Shown one piece after another: positions 11,934 through 23,532 of a stretch of DNA of 64,000 bases (positions are counted from its first letter, which is position 1; every line of letters starts with the position of its first letter). The position numbers and the translations under genes are program-made. The stretch spans positions 15,790,501-15,854,500 of the forward strand of contig OZ024724.1 in NCBI GenBank assembly GCA_964016875.1. The letters run 5' to 3'. The notes beneath the pieces were generated by a model. The model was given only the letters and a program-made list of their open reading frames with translations, searched no databases and was not told the origin of the DNA. The DNA comes from Fallopia convolvulus. Its lineage: Eukaryota; Streptophyta; Magnoliopsida; Caryophyllales; Polygonaceae.

Positions 11934-14469
11934 ATGCAACCGGCAGGACGCAGACTTGCTTTTGAAACTCCTTCATACTAATCTAAGCCTGAGCGTACTC
12001 TTCATCACAAAAGGAGAGAGAACCAAGCAATTACGACTCATGAACAACAAATAGCCGACATCCGACAATAGATGGAGTAGCTCCGAGCTGAAAGAGATAA
12101 TGCAGCTGTTGAGGCCGCACGTGCGCAAGAGAATACTGCTTGTCTACAAGAGCAGTTGAATGCCTTCCCAAGGAACGCCAAAAAATACATGCACCCAAAA
12201 CTGTGGGTGTCAGAGTCCGCAATTGTTCTCCCTGAGACAGAGAAGACTTTTGAAATCAAAACTTAGTTCATATTATTTTATCAAAAGGGCTCAGTTTGAA
12301 GGGAAACCCACTGAGTGCCCAATAGAACATATTAGGAACTTTATTGATTTATGTGACACTATTTCTGTTGACGGTATCTCTCTTGAATATGATTTGTTGA
12401 AAGCTTTCAAGTAGTCTCTTGCAGGAAAGGCCCTGAGCTGGTTAGAGAGCCTACCTCCTAAGTCAATCAGGACATGGAAAGCCTTACTTGACTTATTCAT
12501 GACAAAGTTTTTCCCACCTGCCAAAACTACAGAGTTAAGGAAGCGCATCACCTCCTACCACCAGCTGACTAATAAGACCTTTGTGGAGACTTGGGAGAGA
12601 TTTAAGGAGATGCTTCGACAATGCCCTACTCATGGGCAACCACAATATGTACTCTAGGAGATCCTCTTCCAAGGGATCAATGTTGAAACGAAGAATCGCA
12701 TCAATTTGCATACTGCTTGCGGTTTCATTGAGATGGATCCTAATGACGCCTGGGCATTGCTTGACAAACTCACTAACTATGATGCTATGTATGGAATGCA
12801 GCAAGCCCAGCAGCCCCAAAGAAGGCTCTATAATCCGAACAAGGACGAGGTAGACCCCGAAGTGAAGCACTAGTTCTTGCAAGACGAGATCATCCACCTA
12901 AAAAAGCAGGTAAGTTATCTTAAATCATCTCCATCTTGTCTAGAATGCGGGTCTCAAGCCCATGCTACTTCTGCCTGCACTAACTTGCAACAGGTTTGTG
13001 CTGCTGAAGCATTTGAAGAAGCTAACTATATGAGAGGTCCTTATAGGAACCAAGTATATAACTCTTATGCAGGGAGGGATAACAATCAGCCCACCTGCGA
13101 CAATTATAAATAAGGGAGTCAACCTCCTTAGCAAGAACAAAGGGTTCCACCCTATAGGCCCCTAGGCTATCAAGAGCCTCCATCTTGGGTGCATGGACTT
13201 CATGAACGAATCAATGAAGTGAAAAATGATATCAAAAACGAGATCAATGGAGTCCATGATGACCTAAAAGTTGTGCAGGTACAATTGGGAGAGATTGAAA
13301 CCTGGAGAAAAAGTGTAAATTCCCAACTAGGCCACCTTGCTGCACAGATTCACCGACCTCAAGGGCAACTCCCGGGCCGTCCCGAAGAGAACCCGAGAGG
13401 ACAAATTGCAGCTATACACCTAAGGAGCGGGAAGGAGTTGCCAAATCGAGCCAAGTCTACAGATACTAAGCATGGCGATGAAGATAACACCCCAATCAAG
13501 CCTATTACCGACCCCAACAGGGTCGATACCGAGGCTCAATGGGTCGTTACCGACCCCACCCAGGTCATTACCGAGCCCTACCAGCCCAGGTGAGTCTTCG
13601 AAACCAAACCTCTCTCTCAGTCACGCGGTCGATACCGACCCTCCTTTTGCACCGATCGATCCTCTTGTCGACTTGGTAGAGCCTCGATCTGGGCCTCTTT
13701 CTACTCCAAATCTGTCAAGGACTCTTCCTTTCCTGACCAAGAAAGCTAAGGATGTTACGGAAGGAAAGTTTAGACGTTTTGTTAAAACTCTTCAGGGCTT
13801 AAATATTTATATCTCATTCACTCAGGCCCTTAATGAAATGCCTGCGTACACTAAATTTTCAAAAGAGATCTTAAGCAGGAAGAGATCAATATCCGAGATG
13901 ACTGACGAGGTCCGATCTGTAAAGCTCCCCGCGAAGCTAGGCTATCCAGGTAAGTTTACTATTACCATTGGTATTAGATCTCACCGTTTCCAAGCGTTAT
14001 GTGATTTAGGTGCCAATGCAAGTCTCCTACCACTCTCTATTTGGTCAAAAGCTAATATGGGACCGCCGGAACCCATCAATATGCGGATGTAAAAGCAACC
14101 GGAGTCGTTGAGGATGTCCTAGTTCAAGTTGGTAAATTCTTTGTCCCAAACGACTTCATTGTTCTAATCATGCCTAAAGACCCTTCAGTGCCTATCATTA
14201 TTGGAAGACCATTCCTAGCTATAGTAGGTGCACGTGTTGATGTAAAGAAGGGTCTCCTAACCTTCGATATAGGGGAGGAGAAGGTCGCGTTCCATTTCAA
14301 TCCCGTTGTAAATGAGACCACTACAGTAAAGAGCATTAACGAAGGGCCTACCGACCCACCATGGGCCGGTAACGACCCATCTCTGAGGGAAAAACACGAT
14401 GTTGGAGGCGAAATCAGGCCCGTTACCGAGGCACTTCCTGACCCAGATAGACCCACAACCCCTCGATAA
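11934..14469 (+). pseudogene. Athila gag-protease pseudogene of element A
   Basis: The start is the first ATG after the primer binding site (MQPAGRRLAF). Gag core signatures are clear: YMHP, FEGKPTECPIEHIRNF, SLAGKALSWLESLPP, FFPPAKTTELRKRITSYHQL and ACGFIEMDP. They run parallel to element C gag. A CX2C-type knuckle remnant (CLECGSQAHATSAC) lies near 12945-12980. The aspartic protease follows, with ALCDLGANASLLPLSIW (about 14005-14045) and the flap-like PIIIGRPFL. At least eight in-frame stops and a frameshift make it non-functional. Between gag and protease, at 13499-13650, a linker encodes repeated TDP/TEP units derived from the phrase repeats. Further phrase copies follow at 14341-14470. 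Confidence 0.8.
13499..13650 (+). repeat. Phrase-repeat cluster of element A (GGTCGGTACCGA type) in the gag-protease linker
   Basis: Alternating accgacccc and gggtcgataccgag/gggtcgttaccgac words occur about every 20-30 bases. Their inverted pairing (CGACCC ... GGGTCG) would form hairpins. More copies in element A lie at 11260-11355, 14341-14470, 15402-15440, 22465-22480, 22508-22533 and 22571-22607. Confidence 0.7.
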
Positions 14470-16220
14470 CGACCCCTTTTCTTACATGCAAGGGAATTCC
14501 AAGCATTCTTGTTGATGATAGAGACCAAATGTCTTGGAGAGAAGCTTTGAATCTTTTCCATCTAAGTATGGGTTTCTCATGATCCCTTCAAAGCTGGATT
14601 TAAGCCACCTTAGCGCCTTAGAGCAAGGTAAGTTCGTCGGGCTAACGACGTTAAAAATAGCGCTTACGGGAAGCAACTCGCTTTTTGTTTTTGTTTTAGT
14701 TTTTTTGCTTTCTTAGATCTTTTTGCTACCTTTCTTTTGACTTGTTTTTAGGTTAGATTAGTGTAGTAGGGATAGATGTTTCTATAAAGTGACTTAGTGA
14801 TGAGAGGATCGATGGAGGGGATGATGGTGCAAAGAGATCGCCACGAGAATCCAAGGAATTCCGACAACAAACACCACGCAACTGACCCGTGTTCAACTGG
14901 ATGGATCTTCCTCGTCCGAACTCTGAATTGAGTGATTCCAAAACGAGAATTTAGATCTATGAGTCTATTTGAAGTCCTCAAAATATGAGATCAAGATAAT
15001 GCGTGGATTGAAAGTTATGTTGATTGTACTGAGGGGGTGCAGTGGAGTTGGTTGTCAAGGTGAAGGATCCCACCTTGATAAAGGGAGGTCAGGGGATCAA
15101 ATCCCCCCTCCAACATCCTGCAGGATAAAAGGTGTGAAACCTCCTGCAGGTTGGGGTGCATGGGCTGCAGCCCATGACATGTGATTGAGCGCCACTAGTC
15201 AGATCGCCGGCCGAGGCAGACTAGAGGTTGGCCCACTGGTCAGAACGCCGACTCGAGGCAGGCCGGGAAGGTGGGTTCAGGTGGGCTTGATCACATCACT
15301 TAGGCACAATGAAGAAGACGAAGGGTTACCTAAAAGAAGATAACAATTCAAGACTCTCGGTGATGACTGCAACACCAAAGAAATCGGTGCACACAAAGTT
15401 GGTTCGTTACCGACCCCCACTGGGTCGGTACCGACTTCTACAGGAAATCCGAAAAATTTTGCAAACTCCTTCGAGTTCAACCATCTACTTCAGACAACTT
15501 CAGTTTTATTTTGTGAGTTCCCTTTTCCTTATCCTATTTATTTTTTATGTCTTTGCTTTAAATAGTGAGGACACTATTTGGTTTAAGTATGTGGTGGGGG
15601 AAAAGGAAACTCGGTTTTTTGTCTTTGTTTTGTGTTTTAGGATTGATAATATTCCACTTAGATGTCCTATGATATGCTTTAACTTGCTTGATCATGTAAA
15701 TTCCTATAGCATGTTTGGATAGCTTTGCTTGAATCGTGTTTAAAGTTGTTTTTATGTGGATATTTAGCTTGTGATGAAATTGAGCACATATGATCTTGAG
15801 TAGAAATGACTTAAATCCAACAAAAAATGTTACCTAGTGAGTTGTTTTTGACCTTATATGGAGAACATTAAAAAATCCCTCTTCTTTTCTTGTGTGATTT
15901 TACTCTCCTTATGCATATTATCTCTTGTCATTGATATGGTTATCTATTTCTTAAGACCTATATGAGATATTAGTTCATTACATGTGAAATAATATGATGA
16001 AGAACTTATTTCTTTAATCACTTTTTACCTCTCTTTTTACCTACCTTAACATTATCCTCTTTTTGAAACCAATTTGAGCCTTAAAGCCTTTTATTTTTAG
16101 CTCCACAAAATTGTTCCCTAGCCGATAAAAGCTTGAACCTATTCGGGGATTAGGACTTAGTGATGGTTGTTATAATTTAGTTGAGTGAGACTGTTTGGTT
16201 CCTGTGTGGGGTAATATAGG
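14470..16220 (+). other. Element A region after gag; pol deleted
   Basis: The segment at 14656-14685 (tagcgcttacgggaagcaac) matches the stretch just downstream of integrase in element C (reverse strand of about 58380-58400). Reverse transcriptase, RNase H and integrase have therefore been lost between about 14560 and 14640. The rest is noncoding and includes a SINE and a phrase pair at 15402-15440. Confidence 0.55.
15031..15300 (+). mobile_element. tRNA-derived SINE (copy 2) inside element A
   Basis: The A box ggtgcagtgg (15036-15045) and B box gatcaaatc (15095-15103) match RRYNNARYGG and GWTCRANNC, 50 nt apart. A GC-rich body follows to about 15300, sharply different from the AT-rich element DNA around it. 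The ends and target duplication are not resolved. Confidence 0.45.
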
Positions 16221-16225
16221 TTGGG

Positions 16226-17631
16226 TGATGAGGTATTTTTCAGTCGTTTACCTATCAAAGAATCCTAACTTGACCAATCTGAGTAGAATGGTAAGCAAGG
16301 GTCGATCCCACAGAGACTCGTGTATGAATGTTATTACTTAAGTGCCAAGTAACTAATATGGGGGTTTTTGATTGAAAATCTAAACTACTATGCAAAATAG
16401 AAACTAACTAAGAATGCAAAAGATGGTTTTAATCAATTAAGAGACAAGCGTGTTCAACTAATTAGATCCATTATGATATTGCTTTATTGATCATCGATTC
16501 TCTTGATTCTCTCTTCACTTGAATAATCTATTGTGGATAATGATCCTACTAAGGACTAAAACCCAAACTTCAGATTTAGTTGACAGACCAACCAGTTCTA
16601 ACAACCCTAATTATCTAATAACCTAGAAGACCTTCTAGATTCAATTAAATAACAGCATGAAGATTCATGTTATCAATAGAAACAAACACCTAGAGCAACC
16701 AGACATCTAAGTGACTTGTGAATTTATTCCCTACTTTAATCAACTTGTCCAACCGGTACTAAATTAATTAAAGTCTACTCTTGATCAGATTAACTCCAAC
16801 CGGTAATTAATGAGATTCAGTTTTAACTAGAAATTCAATTAGGTGATCAATCTAACAAAACCCTAGTTTAGATTCAATTAAGCACAGGGAATAATTTCTA
16901 TTCAAGTTCGTTGAGAATCAATTAAATCTCACAATCATACACAAATCATGACTTCACTAATTAGTCAAACACAAGGGAAAATTAGCAATGCATAATTGAA
17001 ATTGAAATCAAACTTACAAGAGGTTCAAAGATTCCTCCTTTGAGAAAAACTCTCTCCAAAGAAAACCCTAGCCTCCCAAGGTTGATCAAAAGTTATCTAA
17101 AAATAAACTAACATAAAGTATTTATATGTCTCTAAAAATAACCCTCATAAGATATATTAAGCATAATACTCGGAAATCATAAACCCATAAACCAACATAT
17201 CAAAGCCCAAAACTAAGACTCGGCCCAAACATGCGTTTGCTGAAAAGTCCAGATTGCGCGGCATCGGCATGAATTGCGCGGCCGCGCAATATCCACCCCG
17301 CGCAATTGTCACTCAGTCGAGATTGCTCGGGCAGATTGCGCGGGTTGGATCCCGAGCAATTGCTTGTCTTCTTGGCTCGATCTTCCTAGCCTTGACTCTT
17401 CATCCTAGTGCCTCCTTGCTCTCTTAGCCTCGTCCATCTCGTCCATCACCACCATGTTCCATCTGCACTCGCCCCGTTGTTGCTCCTGAACCTAAAAACC
17501 TGTAAAACCGAGCAAACCAGCGCATAATACCCGACAACACAAAAACCTAAAAACTACCTAAAAACTAACCAAGACCTAACCAAAACATATGTAAAACATG
17601 CATCTAAACTACTCCTATATGCGAGCTATCA
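16226..17631 (-). repeat. 3' LTR of element B
   Basis: 1406 bp with TG...CA ends. The last 570 bases (17062-17631) are duplicated at 20792-21352. On the - strand it is preceded by the polypurine tract catgggggaatt (reverse of 17632-17643). It carries the phrase cluster of family B at 17249-17365. Confidence 0.8.
17249..17365. repeat. Phrase-repeat cluster of element B (ATTGCGCGG/CCGCGCAAT type)
   Basis: Within 117 bases, attgcgcgg occurs three times, once as the palindrome attgcgcggccgcgcaat. A further ccgcgcaatt and a paired one-base variant, attgctcgg ... ccgagcaat, also occur. The cluster sits where element C's LTR has its gtgcacgac cluster (53585-53711); downstream DNA (tcttggctcgatcttcc and following) is homologous. 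A second copy is in the other LTR at about 20980-21090. Confidence 0.7.
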
Positions 17632-17651
17632 AATTCCCCCATGCTTAACCC

Positions 17652-17669
17652 TTGCTTGTCCTCAAGCAA
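17652..17669. other. Conserved hairpin next to the polypurine tract, element B
   Basis: The inverted repeat ttgcttgtcctcaagcaa has a 7-bp stem and a 4-base loop. The identical sequence (or its complement) is at 22118-22135 in A and 54009-54026 in C, always just inside the 3' LTR. Confidence 0.65.
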
Positions 17670-17980
17670 GACATAAATCCAATCACACCATAGAAATGCA
17701 ATCTCACATCCATCTCAAGTCAAACAAACATTTCTCATGTAATTAAAAACTCAACCAAGACTTCTCAGCATGCAGTATGACTAGCAAAAAGCAAAGACCA
17801 TTCATTCATTCTAGACCTCACCAGGGAAATTGTGTTTTGCACTCAACACTCAAGTGTATAAAGGGTATGTGTTTCACTCAAAATCAACCAATGAAAACTA
17901 GACTACCATATGCTTGCATCAGAGTTCTAAATCTCCACCGTTGGGGATCAAATACATAACAAAAATCATGCGGTCTTTTT

Positions 17981-18054
17981 CCGGCTTGTAATGGGGCCAA
18001 GGTAAAGAGAAATTTGGAAGGGATAATATTTGGCATGTGGTGCTAAATCCGGGA
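17981..18054. other. Conserved noncoding block of Athila-type elements, copy in B
   Basis: The words ttgtaatggggc and catgtggtgctaaatccggg are about 40 bases apart. The same pair is present in C (54371-54440) and, on the opposite strand, in A (21691-21765). Confidence 0.6.
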
Positions 18055-19082
18055 TAAAGAACTAATCCTAAACCCAACTCAACACTTCTTCTTCTTACTT
18101 CTTCCAAACTTCTTTCTACCAACTCATTACATTTACATTAAAGCACTTTGCTTTTTTTTTTTTTTCTTTTGCCTCTTTTCAACTCTTTCTTGCTTTGCTA
18201 ATGAAGACTAATAACATTTAAGCACTTTTTTCTTTTGCTTATTTTGCAAAAACTTCATCTTCATTTTTTTTTCACTTTGAAACCAAGAGTTTATTTCCTC
18301 TTTTTCTACCTTTTTCTCCAACTCCCCCATACTTATACAAAACTCACAAAATACAACCAAAACCTAGAGTCCTAAATCCCGGATTATGGGTCAAGCTTAT
18401 TCGGCTATGGATCATTTTGTGGAGCAAATAAAAATAGGCTTAAGGCTCAAATAAGTGGGGTGTCAAAAACATGGATCTTGTAGGGTAGGAAGGGAAATAG
18501 TAGGCTAATAAGAAACATTGCCTCAATCACTTTAATGTCATGCATTCAATCATATAAAGCAGCCTCAAAATAGAGTATTAACGCAAGTTCTAGAGCTAGA
18601 TAATCATGGTGATACACTCAAACATGTAGAGAACGATATTATCATGAAAGGCCAAAATCAAATCTCACAAGGCTAATTGTTTTCTTTTGTCTAGAACTTC
18701 AGAATAAATCAAATACTCAAGCTAAATACACGCTCCATCCTATAATCAAGTCATTTAATCAATGATCATGCTTATATCATATCCACTTCAGTAAATCATG
18801 CAAATCATGGGTTAGAACTTATACTTAACTTAGAAAAACAAGAGGAATTAAACAATGGGGAAATAAGAACCTAAATGCAATTTTTTTTGTATTTTTCAAA
18901 TTTTTCTGATTTTTTTTTCATTATTCAAGATTTTAATCAATGCATGCAAAAATTTTAAATATGACCTAAACTAATGCAACTATATGCAATGCAAACAAGT
19001 AATTCCCTTCCCCCATGCTTAAAACATACTTTGTCCCCAAAGTATAATAAAAAGTAAAGGAAAGAGAAAAACTCACAAAACT

Positions 19083-20705
19083 CTAGTTGTCCGGGTAATA
19101 AGGCGGAAAATCCTGTGGTGGTGGTGGCTGGTACTCCGGATGAACCTCTGGTTGCGGTGGATAATATGGTGGGATCTGCTGAGCTGGTGGTGGCTGATAT
19201 GGTGGGAACTGAGGATACGGTGGATCTGGAAAAGCGTACTGCGGATAAGACTGATGAGGAGGATAGCCCGCTGAACTCCAGCCATCCAATCTAGTGTTGA
19301 GCAGTCTGAACTGCTCATCCTGGCGGCCCTGAAATGCAGCAATCTGCTGATCCTGATGAGTCTGATAAGATGTGAACCTCTGATCCACATAACCGCGCAT
19401 GTCCTGGAAACCCTGATCGATGTGAGATGTCATATTGTTGTAGCGTTGCGTGTTCTCCAACTGCATCTGTCTCATCATCTCCAGCATCTGACTGTACTGT
19501 GTATCACCTCCAGCTGGTATAGATGGATCAAAGTGTTGCTGCTGGGTCTCCTCCTCAGACTCATCCTCCTCCTCTGTGTCTTCAGCCTCAACGGACTCTT
19601 CCTCTTCCTCTTCTTCTTCCTCAGCCATGCTGAAATCTTCATCCATGTCCTCCTCTTCAGACTCCTCAACAATAATTGGAGCCTTGTTTTTACCCCTAAC
19701 TGGGCCTCTGACGTCGGTAACACTCAAATCACCATCCCGGACATCAATGAACTAGTTAGCTGGGTTGTCTCCAATCCTCACTCGGCTCCCATCAGGAAGC
19801 TTCATTACTCGCCCAGAATCCCCAATCGCCCAGTAATAAGAGTTCTTGTGAATGAAGAGTGCTCCCATCTTTTTCAGCATCGTAAAATCAATAGGCACAG
19901 GTGGAATGTCAACCTGTAACCTACTCACATCAACTCCAAAGTGTTTAGCCAGATGGGTCACAATCCCACCAATACAGATAGCTCCTCCACCCTTGTTTGC
20001 CACATGGTACATGTGGTTCATAAGCATAGATCCCATGTTCATCTTCTTCTTTTGTAGACAGGCTGCCAGTACAGCTACATCTTTCTTAGGACAGTTGTTT
20101 CCCCCATCACCTCGCGCATTCATGGTGCTACCAATGAATCTCTGAAATACTTTAATGGCGGGGTGAGTGATGGGAGATGCTTTTTCTCTAGAAGGCTCAT
20201 ATTTAGCTTTCCCTGTAATTTGCCTCCAGAAATGATGATCAGCCCATGTTGCCCCTGTCTCAGTAAACACCATATCCGTAGTAGAAGGGAAGTTGAAGAA
20301 ACCGAACACTCTGTTGACTTCTCTCAAAGTAAGCCTCCTACTAACTCCCCCTAACCAGAATTTAATCTTCCCCTCTCCCCTAAAATCAATAGACAGGGTA
20401 CTCAGAAACTCCAAAGTTAACCCTTTGAATGTGGGTTCACACAACTTCAAGAATTCTCCCATGTGCAAGTATGCTCCAATCTCATTCAGCAAATGAGCTA
20501 TCCCGATCGCATTCATCAACTCCCAGTCTATGAACCTGGTTGCTTTCCATTCTCTGTCTTTCAAGAGCTCAAACCGGATCACATGTTCATTTTTCGCCAG
20601 ACTGATCCCAAAAGTTTCTTGGGTATTTTCTCCCACCACAGCAGGGGGAGCATAAGCGGCTTGGGATGATGATGCAGTATCTCTTTTGCTTCTTTTCGGA
20701 GCCAT
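19083..20705 (-). pseudogene. Athila-type ORF downstream of pol, element B (one in-frame stop)
   Basis: The start is the ATG of MAPKRSKRDTASSSQ at 20705. The 5' half resembles the Athila ORF-1/putative plant transposon protein family: FELLKDREWKATRFIDWEL, KIKFWLGGVSRRLTLREVN and FGFFNFPSTTDMVF. The same layout is in element C (55796-57157). An amber codon at 19752-19754 splits the frame; the frame then continues with an acidic Glu/Asp tract (about 60 residues), Gln-rich coiled-coil-like DQGFQDMRGYVDQRF and a Pro/Tyr-rich tail. Total length is 541 codons including the stop. The location matches the env-like slot of Athila elements, but I see no signal peptide or membrane anchor. Its function is unknown. 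Because B lacks gag-pol, it cannot move on its own. Confidence 0.65.
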
Positions 20706-20791
20706 TTTTACCAAAAAATTACAGAAACTTGCACAACACCACAAATGGACCAAGCAAACACAATTTTTGTTGTCCCGGCAAGGACAACCAC

Positions 20792-21352
20792 AAAACCCTA
20801 GCCTCCCAAGGTTGATCAAAAGTTATCTAAAAATAAACTAACATAAAGTATTTATATGTCTCTAAAAATAACCCTCATAAGATATATTAAGCATAATACT
20901 CAGAAATCATAAACCCATAAACCAACATATCAAAGCCCAAAACTAAGACTCGGCCCAAACATGCATCTGCTGAAAAGTCCAGATTGCGCGGCATCGGCAT
21001 GAATTGCGCGGCCGCGCAATATCCACCCCGCGCAATTGTCACTCAGTCGAGATTGCTCGGGCAGATTGCGCGGGTTGGATCCCGAGCAATTGCTTGTCTT
21101 CTTGGCTCGATCTTCCTAGCCTTGGCTCTTCATCCTAGTGCCTCCTTGCTCTCTTAGCCTCGTCCATCACCACCATGTTCCATCTGCACTCGCCCCGCTG
21201 TTGCTCTTGAACCTAAAAACCTGTAAAACCGAGCAAACCAGCGCATAATACCCGACAACACAAAAACCTAAAAACTACCTAAAAACTAACCAAAACCTAA
21301 CCAAAACATATATAAAACATGCATCTAAACTACTCCTATATGCGAGCTATCA
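20792..21352 (-). repeat. Truncated 5' LTR of element B
   Basis: This is near-identical to 17062-17631. It joins directly to DNA 86 bases upstream of the ORF start, marking the deletion junction. Confidence 0.8.
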
Positions 21353-21690
21353 TTGGGTAAAGTAGAAAATTTTGTAGTTTATCATGTAAAAGGAGTTTGG
21401 TTCTCTGTATGCACTAAGAGAAGAAAGAAGAAGGAAAAAAAAATCAGAATAGCAACATTGTTACCAACAGAAAAAAATCAGCAATGAAAAATAATGAGAA
21501 AAATCAAAAGCTGAAAGAAGAATTGAATAGTGAAAGTGTGCATGAGCCAAATTTTCTCAGTGTATATAAGCAAGATTAGTTGAGATTTTAAAGGGGTTGA
21601 GAAGTGATTTAAACTTTGAAGTGTTAGTGTGTTTGGTATGTTGTTTTTGAAGAGTTGGTGAGTTGTGTTGGAGAGTTTAGGAATCTATAT

Positions 21691-21765
21691 TCCCGAATTT
21701 TTAGCACCACATAGCCAAAATATTTCCATGCCTTATTGTTATTACCAAGCCCCATTACAATCCGG
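21691..21765. other. Conserved noncoding block of Athila-type elements, copy in A
   Basis: It reads cccgaatttttagcaccaca and gccccattacaatccgg, the reverse complement of the B and C blocks, as expected from the opposite orientation of A. Confidence 0.6.
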
Positions 21766-22117
21766 CCAAATGGAAGCTTCTATGAAGTTTTTAATTGAGC
21801 CTAAGTTATCTTGATGATTTTTATGTGTTTTGACATCTCTAATGGAGAGTTTGGTGATATAAGTAACAATGACAATGAGTTTTTGTATACAGGATTGAGT
21901 TGAGAGTTGATATTCAAAGCCCAAACACTTGAGAGTTGAGTGAAACACATTACCCTTGCGAGGTTGGATTTTCAGTTGCTTTTTCTGAAGGTTGCTCATA
22001 TATGTGTGATGATGTTAGATTCACTTGTCTATTTCTACTTGTGCTTATGATGTTGCTTTTTGATAAAGGGCATTGACTTGAAGAATGTGATGATGGTTTT
22101 GGTTGATGTCTAGTTGA

Positions 22118-22154
22118 TTGCTTGAGGACAAGCAAGTCTATGTATGGGGTATTT
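22118..22154 (+). promoter_or_regulatory. Hairpin and polypurine region of element A
   Basis: The inverted repeat ttgcttgaggacaagcaa (22118-22135) is followed by gtatggggtatttt, directly before the 3' LTR start at 22155. It matches the layout in B and C. Confidence 0.6.
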
Positions 22155-23532
22155 TGATATCCGCCTTTCTGGTCATGTTTTTAGGGTGTGTTTTTAGTGT
22201 GTTGTTTGAGTCTTTTTCTTTAGTTTTGTGTTTTGTTTTGAGTCGTTTGTGTGGGTTTTTGTATTTCCTTAAGATATGGAGTTTACATAAGCTTTGGTGG
22301 TGTTTTTGTAGGTTTTTGGAGCTGTTTGGAGCATTTTTCGAAGTGAGGAGCAAAACCGAAGAAAAGCACTTATGGAATGAAGTGAAGATCAAGATCAAAC
22401 TATGAATGAAGTTTAGAGACCCGTTTTCGTGCCAAGGAAGAAAAATCAAGAGCAAAAAGGAAATTAACGACCCCTTACCGAAGCAATAACAAGCCAAATT
22501 ACAAAGTCAATGGGGGTCGGTACCGAGGTTCCCAGAGAAGAGAAAAGTCGAGAATTCAGAAGAAAAATCTATCGACCCTGAGGGGGTCGGTACCGAGGAT
22601 CCCACTTCGGTTGGAACATTAGAGTCGGCGGAATTAATGTTATTTTATCCCTTTTTAGTTTCCTTATGGGATATATCTTTTAGAAGATTTATTTCTTTAT
22701 AGATGTGATATACGTTTTAGAGATTTATTTCCTTATAGATAGCTTTAGATAGATTAAGTTTTCTCTATAAATAATCTTGCTTAGCCTTTGTTTTTTGGGG
22801 GGGGGGACCAATTACTTATCATTCAAGTTAGCTTTAGGGTAGAAGAGAGAGAAGAGAGGGGGCGTGAGATAGAGAGAGGACGAGAATTGGAGTTTGCTTG
22901 GAGAACAAGTTTTGTTTGGATTCAGTTGTAAGCTTCTCTTTTCTTCTTAATTTAATTTAGTTGTTTTTCAATTATGATGTGTGAGTAGTCTCTTCTCTCT
23001 AAGGTTGGGGTTAAACCCAACAATGGTTATGTATGCTTGCTTTTGATCATGTTTTGATTGTTTTTATCCATGTATCTACTATCTTTTTCTTAATCCTTGA
23101 AACGAAAGTGGATAGGAATTTCTCATTTATAGTTGAAGCGAAAGCAGAAACCTTGAATCAGAATAGTCAATTAGGGTTTTGAAGCGAAAGCGGATCAATC
23201 CTAGTTGAAGTAGAAGAGATAGATAGTTACGTTTATTGATTGGACAAAAGTTGGTTGATTTACTTGCATAGTTAATGAAAGTTAGCAACTTTATATGATA
23301 AAAGCATGATCTATGTGTTTCATTGGCATATGTATGCATAGTTGTTGTTGTGGGGATACCAAAACCTTAGATTTTCTCTCTTCTTGTTAAAAACCTTAGC
23401 TTTGATTGATTACTTGCGCTCCAAGTAAAAAAACTTGACATAGACTTTCTCCCGTGCACGAACCTGACTCCCTTGTACTCAACGGGGTCTTGATTATAAA
23501 TTTATTTGTTGTCAAGTAAATCCCTCTCAACA
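22155..23532 (+). repeat. 3' LTR of element A
   Basis: 1378 bp, TGATATCC to CTCTCAACA. Its length is almost equal to element C's LTR (1375 bp), and short homologous stretches show a common origin. Phrase copies lie at 22465-22607. Confidence 0.8.

Larger units (their letters stand above)
16226..21352 (-). mobile_element. Element B: young, internally deleted Athila-type retrotransposon
   Basis: The unit begins TGATGAGG and ends GAGCTATCA, flanked by a perfect five-base duplication ttggg (16221-16225 and 21353-21357). It lies inside element A. On the - strand the order is truncated 5' LTR (21352-20792), Athila-type 3' ORF, long noncoding region, polypurine tract, full 3' LTR (17631-16226). The rest of the 5' LTR, the primer site, gag and all of pol are missing, lost in one deletion whose junction is at 20791/20792. 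The two LTR copies differ at only about eight to ten positions in 560 bases by eye, so the insertion is recent compared with A. Confidence 0.8.
10956..23532 (+). mobile_element. Element A: dead Athila-type Ty3/gypsy retrotransposon
   Basis: LTRs at 10956-11815 and 22155-23532 both start TGATATC and end CTCTCAACA. They are followed or preceded by a primer binding site and a polypurine region in the right places. The internal region keeps a gag-protease pseudogene but has lost almost all pol: at about 14640 the sequence jumps to DNA that in element C lies downstream of integrase. Element B is inserted at 16226-21352. The near-identical flanks (atact/atatt) and the empty site in the other X LTR prove the insertion. 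Its recurrent phrase is GGTCGGTACCGA. Confidence 0.8.

Noticed and set aside
19356..19919. 187-codon + strand frame opposite the Athila-type ORF
   Set aside because: It is the antisense of an acidic Glu/Asp tract, which gives a spurious Leu/Phe-rich translation.
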